Of a stretch of 64,000 nucleotides of DNA, positions 46,005-56,759 are shown in pieces (positions within the stretch are counted from its first letter, which is position 1; every line of letters starts with the position of its first letter). The position numbers and the translations under genes are program-made. A model generated the notes under the pieces. It was not told where the DNA came from. It did not search any database and saw only the letters and a list, made by a program, of their open reading frames with translations. The stretch comes from Tricholoma matsutake. Its lineage: Eukaryota > Basidiomycota > Agaricomycetes > Agaricales > Tricholomataceae. The DNA lies in NCBI GenBank assembly GCA_026075535.2, contig AP026542.1, forward strand, positions 9,982,001-10,046,000. Direction: 5' to 3'.

Positions 46005-46015
46005 TTGCCCTTATA
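46005..46015 (+). repeat. last 11 bases of a gypsy LTR
   Basis: TTGCCCTTATA followed directly by CTGAG, the same five bases that precede LTR1 at 37926. It is the surviving 3' edge of the original insertion. Confidence 0.7.
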
Positions 46016-47660
46016 CTGAGGTTGATGCTAAGGTTGTGCATGAGAAGTTGGGTGAGAGTGTCAAGAATAGAATTCACATGTATGTTTATGTTCATTTTAC
46101 AATGACTGTCATATAATTGACCTATGCACAAAGCATCAAGCGCTCGTATGGCGAATACCATAAGCAGTTGGGAGAGACAGGACATGGTCTCATTACTGAG
46201 GATCAGGAGATGGAGATTATATCAGGTACTCCCATTCATAATGTTTATTGTGCGTAATATATGTCTATTCTCCGACACACTCTAAGATGCTGCTCTAGAG
46301 AAAATACAGGTAAAATTCAAGTGGTATAAGCAGCTTCACCTGCTTCTCAGTATGAACCCAGTCTATGACCACACTGCTCTTGTGAACAGTGCTTCCAATC
46401 CTGACTTGAGTTCTCTGGCTCTCTCTCAGGCATCTCCGCTGGTTGTAGCAACCCAGGAATCTATTGCGGTATGTTCTGGTCTCTACACAGCTTTCCACCT
46501 CTGATGTTTGATAGACCACAACTTTGCCTTCAGATGACCCAGCTCTGTCAAGCTCTCATGCATTCTTGCCTGACTGGAACTATGATGGATTAGATGAAGA
46601 GCTGGGTGCCAAAACTCAGTCCACTCTGAATGACAGCTCGCAGCCAGCTTCTACTGTCTTACCTTCTCCCTCTGTCCCTACCACTCCTGGTCCTCTTTCT
46701 CGAGCAGCCTCAGGATTGATTTCCACTTCGACTCCATCTGCTGATGTATCGCAATCTGAAACCCCTAAGATTGTTCCTGCAAAATGTAAATCCATCTATG
46801 ACAACATATCTGAAGCTCTCAATTGCAGCCACAAAGCTTGTTTTGAGTTAGAGGAATGTCGAAGCAAGGTTCAAGAGCAGGGCCAGATTGACCAGACATT
46901 GCTGAAGCTCGAGGCGCAAAGGGAATGGGAAGACCTCAGATGGGCACATGAGCTTGTTCTCATCGAGAAGCAGATTGAACTTGCAAGAATCCAGGCTGGT
47001 ATCACCACCTGCAACTAGTAATTCCAGTATTACTACAAAAGTGACTTTGATACCCCAACTTATTATTCTCCACCTCCTTCATTTATACCTTCTGCATACA
47101 GATATGCCTTTAGTGCCTTCTTTAGCTCCTCTCACTTTATTTTACCCTCTAGAAGCTGAATATTTTCTTCATCGTCATACTCCATCTCATCTTTGGCTAG
47201 TTGTTCCCTCTGTAATGATGTCCAAGTTTCTCATAGTTGCCTCTCCTCTTCCATAATTCGTTGGCCTTCAATAAAAAATGTGTCAGTATAGACATCATTG
47301 TCCTGCTCATGCATGATGGCAAAATTATGAAGATGAATACAGCTCATGACCCATAATGTTGCAAAAGCAAGACCTTTCTGATCATCAACATGAAGCCATA
47401 GATCTCGTAAACATGACCAGCATCTGTTGAGAAAACCAACACAATGCTCTGACTGAATTCGGATGTTGGATACATAGTAGTTGTATTCTCTGTTTTCTGG
47501 AATTGATTTTTCAGGGCTAGTGGCAGTATTGTTCAGCATGTAACAACACATAGATAAGGTGAAGACTCACTCTTTGTAAGGTGCTTGACACCAAGTCTTT
47601 AGTGGATATGCTGAATCCGCCCAGATAAAATCCTTTGGTCCCAGTAGATTCTCATGCTCT

Positions 47661-47989
47661 TGTTGGAATATCAAGCGTGACTCGCCCGAACGGGTAACCC
47701 CGCCTACCCGCGTTCTTACTACTTTCCGGATCTCATGCGCAGCAGCGCGCCACTATGCCGACTCCACTGTACGTTTGTATTGTTTCTTGTAATTCCTTTC
47801 ATATTACTGCATTGCTATTGCTCTCATCGAGAGCCTTTCCTTTTGTTCTCTCATTGTAGTTTAGCTTACTTTACTGTTTGCTACAAGTACTGCTACTTGG
47901 ACTTGTCTCCCCTCAGTCGTTTGGCTACCGCTCTCGCGTACAAACACTGAGCTCTATTATTAGTACGGCTTAGGTCTACGTTCGTTACA
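47661..47989 (+). repeat. copia 5' LTR
   Basis: 329 bp, TGTTGGAATATC..TTCGTTACA. Confidence 0.96.
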
Positions 47990-48002
47990 GGTTATTGGGC
48001 CC
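47990..48002 (+). promoter_or_regulatory. copia primer-binding site, half-tRNA type
   Basis: GGTTATTGGGCCC directly follows the LTR. It resembles the complement of the anticodon-arm part of initiator tRNA-Met, which Drosophila copia uses as a cleaved half-tRNA primer (PBS GGTTATGGGCCC). It carries one extra T. Confidence 0.6.
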
Positions 48003-48040
48003 TGCGCTTTTTCTAGTACCTCTCGTGTCCTTCTGTTCCC

Positions 48041-51000
48041 ATGTCTACCACTGCTCTCACCACCACAGATATCCTTCCTTCTTCCGTTCCAAAGCTCCTC
48101 CCAACCAGCTTGAATTGGACCGCATTTTCCATGTGCTTCGAGGATGCCATCAGAGCAAAGGGCTTGTGGGGCCATTTTGACGGTTCCGTTGCCATGCCTA
48201 CAGTGAGCTCGCCACCAACCGCAGACGAAGAAACTGCTCTCGCTCAGTGGAATAAGGATGATCTCACTGCGAAAGCTCTACTCACTCACCGCATTCCCGA
48301 CTCTACTTTGATCCGCATCCACGGCAAGGCTGTGCTGAAGGAACGATGGGATCTAATCTCAAATGAGTACACGTTAAAGGGCTCCTTTGCACAGGCTAAC
48401 CTTCGTTCTCATTTCATGGAGTCGAAGTGCCCCGATAAGGGTAACATCTGAGAATTTTTGGATGGGCTGCATGTAAAAAAAGAGGAGTTAGCGACCTATG
48501 GTGTTGTGATTGAGGCCAAGGATTACCGTTCCACCATCATCACTTCCCTTCCCCATCATCTCTCCAACTTCACGTCGAATCTACTTGCAGGTGCGAGGCT
48601 GTACAGTTCCACAAAGACGATTGACCCTGACGAGCTCATCGCGTTGATCTCAGAGGAATTCGAACGCAACGTGGCTTCACGTTCACGTCGCTCGGGTGCA
48701 AAGTCTTTGAAAGGAGATGACAAGGACGAAGCTATGTCTGCGTCGTCAAATGGGAAAGGCAAGCGCTTCGAGCGCAAGCCACGTGGTGTTTGCTGGAATT
48801 GCGGAGAGAAGGGTCACTTCAAGGACAAATGCCCTAAGCCTGCGAAAGAAAAGAAAGATGACTCACCAAAGAAGGGCGGCTCTGCAAATGCCGCTATTGA
48901 ATCCGATTCTGAGGGCGAAGGAGCATTCTTTGCAGAATTGTGGGATTCAGATTCTGAGCTCCCCGACCTGCAGTCAGTTTCTAATTCTGATTCTGATTCG
49001 GATCATGAGCTCAATGGGGAAAGCGATGGAGATTGGTTTTCAGAGATCGGCGATGATCTGGACAGTGGCTGGGATACCGAGGAGTTATTTGGGACTGACG
49101 GAAGCGAGTGCGGCTCGCTTGTCAGTGTTGACCTGAACTCGGTTGCTGTTGATCTGGATGAGGTTGCAGCTCACGTTGAGTCTAGCAGCAAGGCCGAAAG
49201 CTCACCTCGTGTGGAAGTCTATGATTCCGGATGCACGAGGCACATTACCCCTTATCGTGATGCCGTCGAAAACTTTGTCGACATTTCCCCGAAGTCATTC
49301 CGGGCTGTGAATAAACAGAATTTTAATGCAGTCGGAGTGGGCGAGATGGTAATCGACGTACCAAATGGTGTTGATATCTCGCAACTGAGACTTACAGAGG
49401 TGTTGTATTCACCCGAAGTCGGCTACACCCTGGTATCCGTCGGCCGTCTCGATGAGAATGGATTTTCGGTGACATTTGCTGATGGCAAGTGTACGATCCA
49501 AGGGCCTGAGGGGGAGTGCATTGGTGCAATCCCAAAGATGGGTCGTGGCTTATACCAAGTTGCACATGAGCCTGAAATGGCTAACGTCGCAACTGAAGTC
49601 CTTACCTTGGACCAGTTCCATCGTCGGATGGGACACATTTCTACTGAAGTGGCGAAAAAGCTCGTTGACAAGGGTTTTGTGACAGGCGTGAGATTGGAAA
49701 CCACGTCGTCTGGGGAACCACACTTTTGCGAGTCTTGTGTATATGCAAAGGCTACGCGTAAGCCTGTTGCAAAGGCTACGCGTAAGCCTGTTGCAAAGGC
49801 TCGAGAGGGCGAGCGTGCCACAGAATTTGGTGGGGAGGTTCACAGTGACTTGTGGGGACCTGCCCCAGTTGCTACGAAGGCAGGAAAACGTTATTACATC
49901 ACATTTACTGATGATAAAACTCGTTTGACGCACCTGCACCTTTTGCGGAACAAGAGCGATGCTTTCGCATCCTATAAGGAGTACGAAGCATGGTGCGACA
50001 CCCACTTGGATGCTCATGTGAAGATCTTACACTCGGATCGCAGCAGGGAGTACCTAGGCAAGGAATTCATTGTCTACTTGAAGTCGAAGGGTACAGCACA
50101 GAAACTTACTGTGCACGACACTCCCCAGCATAATGGCGTTGCAGAACGTCGCAACCGCACCATTGTCGAGCGTATCCATGCATTATTGCATGCGAGTGGT
50201 CTCCCGAAGACCCTTTGGGGTGAAGCTGCACGTCACGTCGTCTGGTTACTGAACCGCACGACAACTAAGGCCATTGATGGGAAAACCCCTTACGAGGCCG
50301 CTTTTGGGAAGAAGCCCGATTTGCGGCATGTGCGGGAATGGGGTGAAAAGATTTGGGTGCGCGTCGAGGGTGGAAACAAATTGGGTGGACGGGTAAGGGA
50401 GGGTCGTTGGCTGGGTGTTGATGAGCAGAGCAAGGGATTCCGAGTTTACTGGCCGGATAAGAGGACAGTATCGACGGAGCGCAATGTCTATCATGACAAA
50501 ACATGTGCGTTAGTTGATCGTCTCGAGGGGGAGGATTGGGAGTTCATCGAAACGACAACTGACTTACCTAAATCTTTGACACCCACTAATCCCACTCCAG
50601 CTCAACCCGCTGTGTCACAAGCTGTCCCTTCTCCTACTGTTTCCCGTGCCCCGAGTCCGAGCCCATCTGACCACCAAGATCTTCACGAAGAAGAGCCTGT
50701 CCCCGCAAAACGCGTCAGGAAACCGAGTCAACGCATTCGAGACCTTATTGAAGGCCATGGCACCACATCTGCACGTCCATCCAACCCTACTGTTTCTGCA
50801 GGAATACAGCTACCCCCCGTTGTTGAAGAAGCCCCGAATCAGGTGCTTGAGGGGGAGGGATTGGCGGACTGGATGATGTTGGCCGATTTTGAGGAGGAGT
50901 ATGTGATGGCTGCTGAGATTAGTGAAGTTGAGGCTTTGGAGCCGAGATCGTTGGCGGAGGCAAAGCGTCGTCCTGATTGGCCGCTTTGGGAGAAGGCTAT

Positions 51001-52504
51001 CCATGAGGAGTTAGCGCTTTTACGAGAAACTGGTACTTGGGAACTTACCGATCCACCTGCTGGAGCCAACATTGTAGGCTCGAAATGGGTTTACCGCGCG
51101 AAGAAAGATGCCGCCGGAAACGTTATCCACTACAAGGCACGTCTTGTTGCCCAAGGATTCTCTCAAGTACCTGGTGTCGACTACTTTGACACTTTTGCTC
51201 CCGTCGCAAAGCTTGCGTCGATTCGAGCCGTTCTGGCTATGGCTGCTGCTGAGGACATGGAACTCCATCAGATCGACATCAAGGGGGCATATCTCAATGG
51301 AGAACTCACCGAACGAGAGAAGATCTTCATGCAACAACCTCCTGGCTATCACGCTCCAAACTCCTCTGGCAAAGTGTGCCGTCTTCGAAAGATCTTGTAT
51401 GGTTTGAAGCAGTCGGGAAGGCGCTGGTATCAGAGGCTAGTCGAGATCATGGTTCAGCACCTGGGATTCTCGTGTTGTGATGTCGACCAAGCTGTGTTCT
51501 TTCGGCGAGAAGGGCGAATGATAATTATTGTCCTTGTGCACGTCGATGACTGCATGATCGCGGCGACTGCAATCATGTTGATCGAGCGTTTCAAAAACGA
51601 AATCGCCAAGCACATCGAGATAACCGATCTAGGAGAGCTCCACTGGTTGTTAGGAATCGAGATCAGACGCAATCGGGAGAAACGTACCATCCACCTCTCC
51701 CAACGTTCGTATATCAACTCTATTCTCCGTCGTTATAACCTCCAGGATCTGAAGCCCATTTCCATTCCCATGGAAACCTCCATCCATCTCTCGACATCCC
51801 AGTCTCCTGCCACCACCGCTGAATTCGCTCAAATGCGCGATGTGCCGTATCACGAGGCCGTTGGCTCGTTGATGTACGCGTCACTCAGAATGCGCCCGGA
51901 TATTTCATTTGCAGTTCAGACCGTCTCGCGTTTCTCCACAAAACCTGGACTTATTCATTGGGACGCCGTAAAGCGGATTTTTCGGTACTTGAAGGGTACG
52001 AAGGATCTTTGGTTGTCGTATGGGCATGCAAAGATTGACTTGGCTGGATATGCTGATGCTGATGGGAGTATGGCCAAGGATAGACACACTATTTCTGGGT
52101 ACGCATTCATTGTTCATGGTGGAGCTGTTTCTTGGAGCGCTAAACGTCAGGAAATCATCTTGTTGTCAACCACCGAGAGCGAATACGTGGCTGTGACTCA
52201 CACGGCAAAGGAAGCACTCTGGCTTCGTTCACTCATAGAACAACTTTTCGGCACCACCCTATCTCCCACCACACTTTTCTCCAACAATCAGTCTGCTATT
52301 GCACTCTTGAAGAATCACCAATATCACGCCCGTACCAAACATATCGACATCCGATTCCATTTCATCCGCTGGATTATTGAACAAGGTTCTATTCGGCTCA
52401 TTTACTGTCCTACCGACGACATGATCACGGACACACTCATGAAGGCTCTTCCATCTGCGAAGGTCAAACATTTTGCTTCCGAGCTCGGGCTATCGACAGC
52501 TTGA
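48041..52504 (+). pseudogene. copia Gag-Pol polyprotein, nearly intact
   Basis: Single long frame of about 1487 codons with one nonsense codon. Gag starts MSTTALTTTDILPSSVPKLL; TGA at 48449-48451 lies between KGNI and EFLDGLHVKKEEL, where CGA (Arg) is the likely ancestor. Then the frame is open to 52504: zinc knuckle CWNCGEKGHFKDKCP, protease VYDSGCTRHITP, pre-integrase HRRMGH..CESC, integrase Asp/Asp/Glu (VHSDLWGP, LHSDRSREYL, HNGVAERRNRT), RT (KARLVAQGFSQVPGVDYFDT, VLVHVDDCMIAA) and RNase H (GYADADGSM, LSTTESEYVA, ARTKHIDIRFHFIR). A 24-bp tandem duplication at about 49747-49794 repeats KATRKPVA just after the pre-integrase Cys pair. The integrase has HSDRSRE where HSDRGGE is usual. Activity would need read-through of the TGA or rescue by another copy. 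Confidence 0.93.
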
Positions 52505-52511
52505 GGGGGAG

Positions 52512-52840
52512 TGTTGGAATATCAAGCGTGACTCGCCCAAATGGGTAACCCCGCCTACCCGCGTTCTTACTACTTTCCGGATCTCATGCGCAGCAGCGCG
52601 CCACTATGCCGACTCCACTGTACGTTTGTATTGTTTCTTGTAATTCCTTTCATATTACTGCATTGCTATTGCTCTCGTCGAGAGCCTTTCCTTTTGTTCT
52701 CTCATTGTAGTTTAGCTTACTTTACTGTTTGCTACAAGTACTGCTACTTGGACTTGTCTCCCCTCAGTCGTTTGGCTACCGCTCTCACATACAAACACTG
52801 AGCTCTATTATTAGTATGGCTTAGGTCTACGTTCGTTACA
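52512..52840 (+). repeat. copia 3' LTR
   Basis: 329 bp, differing from the 5' LTR at six CpG sites only. Confidence 0.96.
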
Positions 52841-54036
52841 GCTCTTTGAAAATCCAAGCTTCTTGCCATGCAGTTGCATCATGCTGGCTACCAGGAAGCC
52901 CTATTCCATAGTCAGCAACATGGAGATCAGGTGTTGAAACCAGCTAATTGGTGATACAGTTTATCACAGGTGTATTTGTAGAACAGTAGACATTATTCTT
53001 ACCTGAACATTCAATGAATAATTTGACTTCTGATCAAAGAATGTATTACCATGATGGTGAGGTTGTTGGAATAGTGGCACAAGAGTCCCATCAACCATTA
53101 GCCATCCATCCCACCATGCAGGACATGAATGTCCCTCAACCCATGCCTTTGCATGCTCAATTTCAGCAGGATTGGACCATGGCATGGTCACTTTGTGAAA
53201 TCGTTGATCACAAACAGCAGTCATGACCTGGATGGTCACAAGCTTGACAGTGCCATAGCCAATACCTGCCCAGAGTGCAACCTTCATTGTCGATGCAGCA
53301 TTTCCATAGTGACCAAAATGGTACAGTGTGATGGCCAACTGCTCCTCAACAGACATATGGACATGGTTGGAATTATTGCGGAAGACTGGATGATGTTGGA
53401 TAGAGGTGACAAGGCGGTCAAAGCAATCAGGGCTCATACACATGTAGCAGTGGAAAATGTCAGGGAATTGAATCTTGTATACATCAAGTAAGTTGCAGAT
53501 GTTTGCAACAGTTTTGGGTATGTTCCTGCAATCATCCTGGTACTGAGTACGATAGAGCTCAGCCAGGGTCTCCAGAAGCACATCAGTTACTCCATCATCC
53601 ACTTCCATAGAATCTGAGGTTGAGGAGGTATCTGATGTTGATGACTCTGAGGAGGAATCAGAATCCGAGTCGCTCCCAGAGTCATGGTCACGGTAAGTGG
53701 CAATTTCCACCTCTGCAATCAGTTGGACAATGAAAGCATTGAGAATGGCATCAGTCTCTTTTTGGCAGTCAGTCTTGCATGGCATAGTGGGAGAGGGTAG
53801 AAAATATGAGCCCTTACAACTATCATTAGTGTCAGTATATATTATGTATGGTCAGCAGTGCTAATTGTCTTGAATGCGCTATGACCTAAGGCTGATGAGA
53901 TTTCAAACTCCACTGGCCATAATCACTGTTGAAACGGTTCAAATTAGATGGAGCTCATATTGATCAAAATTGAATTGGTGCAACAAGGGCATTTTGATGT
54001 CAAAACAGGTCATTAAAACAGCCATAAAAATGGCTG

Positions 54037-54059
54037 TTGCATCAATATTGAATTCCCCT
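54037..54059 (-). repeat. right terminal inverted repeat of the Harbinger element
   Basis: Complement of the 23-bp left end. It is followed by ATA, matching the three bases before the left end. Confidence 0.85.
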
Positions 54060-54062
54060 ATA

Positions 54063-56640
54063 GATGGGCTGCATCAGGACATTTGGAGTGATGGGAACAC
54101 ATCATTCCTTGGATTGATGGGATGTTGATGGGAGATTGATGGGAATGTTTAGTGGGTGCTGATTGATGGGGGATTGATGGCAATGTGATAGCAATGCATA
54201 GTGGGCACTGTTTCACAGCCTGGTTCCATATTTGGTAGTTCTTTGATGTGAATATTGATGCACACAGTGAATATTGATGTGTGCATGCATTGGAACATTT
54301 TGGTGTCTGTATGAGTGATTTGGGTCATTTAGGTGTCTGTGCATTCTGGAGATGTGTTGGTATGTGTTGGTTACTTGTATTAGGGTAAGGAAGTATGTTT
54401 CTGTGTATAAGGGCCATTATGTATGTGCATAATGGTCATCATGTTTGCATGTTGTGGTGGGTGTAATGGTTGGGGGTAATCACCAGTGGCAGCAGTGTGC
54501 ATTTCAGCAGTATGTTTTACATGTGTTGCATTAGTAATGTTGTGAGTCTGTGTGGGCAGACTTACACAATTAGATAGCTGTTACTTGATATGTTTGTGAA
54601 GTGCCCACTATCCAATGTTAAAAATGGATTATATAAGTTCAAATAAAGAGTAAATACACTGTTCACTTTGAAGAGACTGTGAAACCCAATCTCAGTCTCT
54701 TTTAGGGATTATCATGGGTTTTAAAAACTTCAAAATAATTTTGTAAATTATGAGCTCAATTCAACAAGAAATTCTTTAGTGCCTTGGAAAAAAGGATATG
54801 TAATAACCACATCAAGAGTGCTCCCAAATGACAAACCCAACAGGATAATTTCTGCACCAATACTGCCCAAAGTGTTGTCCAAAACGCATGGGTTAATCAC
54901 CAAGGGTTAAAAGTAATGAAAACCTCAGAGTTTGCAGAGAATAATATAATTTTTTTCATTTTTAAGAGGTGTAAATTATATGTTTCTGCACAATGTTATA
55001 TGTGAACATCAAAGCTAAGCATATAAAGAATGTCTGATAAAACATTTGAGTTCAGCACTTCATTAGAAGTAGGAGATCTTTAATAGTAGCAAAGATTTGG
55101 CATTACACTTAGGTGAAAACCCATGATGATCCCTAGTCTCTTTGTGGCCCACCAACCAATCATTTCCTGCAAGGATCATTTCCATTTCCACCAATATGAC
55201 CACAGACCTCACTCTGTGCAGGGTTATCCCCTGGGCCATAATCTTAAATGGTATTTGCTGTCCTGACTCCCAAGATTCCATGACAAACCCTTACAGGTGT
55301 GTTATGTGTTGACCTATTTGTGAAAATGACAACTTATTAGGACAGAACAGCTTTCAATAGCCTCTCAACTCACTCGAGAACCTCTTTGATGCCATGAAAC
55401 TGCTCAGAAATACTAGCAACTGGTGATGTTGAGACAAAGTGGGTATGGAACTCTTGTTGAAGAAGCTTTCATGGTAGATTTTTATCACTTACATAGGTGT
55501 TCTAGTGCTTATTCTAATTCTTTGATCAGTTTCCAGATACATCATCTCTGAATATGTCTATCCAACTGGATCACCTTCTGCCAATGCATGGTCAGGGTTG
55601 GGCATACATGCTGGGTGTTCAGATTCAATGGCTTGAACTACTGATTGTGAGCAGACTTTACAGTGTGAGTGACTAATACAACTCACCATTTCATGCTGGA
55701 ACCAGTCTAGGGTCTCTCAAATATAAAAAGTTATCCTGTAAGTCTGAAGCCCTTACTAGAATTACTTTGCTGTCAATAACACTGGCAACAAACTGTGTGG
55801 ATTATTTTGATCAATGTTTGGGATAAAACACAATTCAGATGATGAGCAAAAAACCCCACACCTGATCATCAAAAACAACAGTGTAGGTGTCTGCAAAAAC
55901 ATTTTATTGGTGTCCTCTAGCCACCACACTGGAATAACAAAATCACCATTCTTGAGATGAGCAAGCTCATCAATATAGCAGTGGCAGCTGCCCACATCAT
56001 ACATTGGGCTTAGTGTATGTTGATCAACATCCTGCTGCCATTTTGGTGCATGATAAACTTCAGAGACAACCCCACCTGGTGGGATCACTGGATAACAATG
56101 AATATGATTGCATACTGATGGATTAGCCCAGTCCTATAATTGGGGCCAATAAGGTTGGCATCATATATGGAGGGCTGTATTGCTCACCATAGCCACAATC
56201 ATGCATGGGTCATTCATTGAGTAAATGTTGCCTTTAGGAGACTTGTATTGAGTAATTGGTACACCACATGATTTACAGAGAACTCCACTTCCCAAAATTT
56301 GCTGGATAATGAGATTTCACTATGTCTTCAGATGAAAACTTTTGAAGAATCTGATGCAGCTTGAACAATCTTATGGTGCTTGTCTTTTGCAGTTCTGTGA
56401 TCAGGAGGGAATTTCTGAGATACTTCAAATGCCTGCCTCTGTCATACTGCTCTCTGCTTCAAAGTTCAAGGGAGTGGTCACAAGTCTAATGGATGGACCA
56501 CCATGACCCTCAGTAAAAAAGGATTTTCCAAGAAGTCATGTGATTGTCAGGCTATAGTCATGTAAATGTCAAAAAAATGACAAATAGTCAGGTAATAGTC
56601 AAAACAGGCCACTTCTTGATCTTGTACTGCCACCATCCCA
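54063..56640. other. repeat-rich region with relic frames
   Basis: GATTGATGGG-type words repeat at about 54110-54190. The rest is AT-rich and holds no intact gene. Minus-strand fragments from about 56420 to 55063 appear to be pieces of one dead protein. Confidence 0.4.
55762..56420 (-). pseudogene. relic frame of an unidentified repeat-encoded protein
   Basis: Best-preserved part: VIPPGGVVSEVYHAPKWQQD, then DQHTLSPMYDVGSCHCYIDE and LAHLKNGDFVIPVWWLED. Upstream, after stops and shifts, comes SPKGNIYSMNDPCMIVAMVS. The style (a Tyr/Asp/His-rich protein in many broken copies) suggests a transposon-borne gene, but I do not recognise the family. Confidence 0.35.
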
Positions 56641-56759
56641 TAATTTCCCATGGCCAGTGGGCTGTAGGAAAGAGGAGGTCAATGAACACAAACATAGTAT
56701 AGTGTAGAACTACACAGCTCATAATCACCCAACCATGCCCTGCCTGCCTCAGTAATACC

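Larger units (their letters stand above)
37926..46015 (+). mobile_element. composite gypsy insertion in Harbinger ORF1
   Basis: The block is flanked by perfect CTGAG duplications (37921-37925 and 46016-46020). It contains LTR1 37926-38351, a gypsy body, LTR2 43531-43956, about 980 bp of unrelated DNA, LTR3 44934-45359 with about 95 bp of 5' internal sequence, a piece of LINE in reverse (about 45456-46004), and finally the last 11 bases of a gypsy LTR (46005-46015). The shared duplication shows that the two outer ends came from one insertion event. The interior was rearranged later. Confidence 0.8.
37496..47018 (+). pseudogene. Harbinger ORF1 (Myb/SANT-like DNA-binding), interrupted
   Basis: DNA-binding partner of the Harbinger transposase, in two parts. 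Part 1 (37496-37925) starts MSTSGTPASQPRFSR, shifts frame by one base near 37540, and continues VLEAQLIVAQAKAAKKNAAW, then a Trp-anchored domain start (MDKLISSIEENIHYRQAFGF, then KGGD). Part 2 (46016-47018) resumes YTEVDAKVVHEKLGESVKNR, KRYGEYHKQLGETGHG, KIQVKFKWYKQLHLLLSMNP, an acidic Ser/Pro-rich middle, and a C-terminal helix (KLEAQREWEDLRWAHELVLI). The gypsy composite 37926-46015 lies exactly between them, with CTGAG duplicated at both joints. Introns in part 2 are likely (GGTACTCC donor near 46225). Nonfunctional because of the insertion and the early frameshift. Confidence 0.7.
47661..52840 (+). mobile_element. full-length Ty1/copia retrotransposon
   Basis: 5180 bp with two 329-bp LTRs, flanked by a perfect 5-bp duplication GCTCT (47656-47660 and 52841-52845). 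It has a primer-binding site, gag-pol and a polypurine tract (TTGAGGGGGAG, 52501-52511). The LTRs differ at six positions, all CpG transitions, so it is young. One in-frame TGA at 48449 separates the start of gag from the rest. Confidence 0.96.
47231..53785 (-). pseudogene. Harbinger transposase (DDE_Tnp_4-like), split by copia
   Basis: Transposase that cuts and pastes the Harbinger element. The N-terminal part (53785-52846) reads MPCKTDCQKETDAILNAFIV, an acidic Ser-rich stretch, YKIQFPDIFHCYMCMSPDCF, and GWLMVDGTLVPLFQQPHHHG, whose Asp is the first catalytic residue. An intron (GTAAGAATAAT..AATTAG, about 52999-52943) joins KSNYSLNVQ to LVSTPDLHVADYGIGLPGS. After the copia insertion the frame resumes ENLLGPKDFIWADSAYPL, with the second Asp, and RIQSEHCVGFLNRCW, with the Glu. 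Removing 47661-52840 and one GCTCT copy restores the frame exactly, so the gene was probably intact when copia landed. Close in layout to HARBI1-type proteins. Confidence 0.85.
37240..54059. mobile_element. PIF/Harbinger transposon expanded by nested insertions
   Basis: Both ends carry the inverted repeat AGGGGAATTCAATATTGATG plus CAA (left from 37240, right complement from 54059), flanked by ATA at 37237-37239 and 54060-54062. A Myb/SANT-type ORF1 runs on the plus strand (37496-37925 and 46021-47018) and a DDE transposase runs on the minus strand (53785-52846 and 47660-47231), tail to tail as in other Harbinger elements. A gypsy composite (37926-46015) interrupts ORF1 and a copia element (47661-52840) interrupts the transposase. 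Without them the element is about 3.5 kb. Confidence 0.85.
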
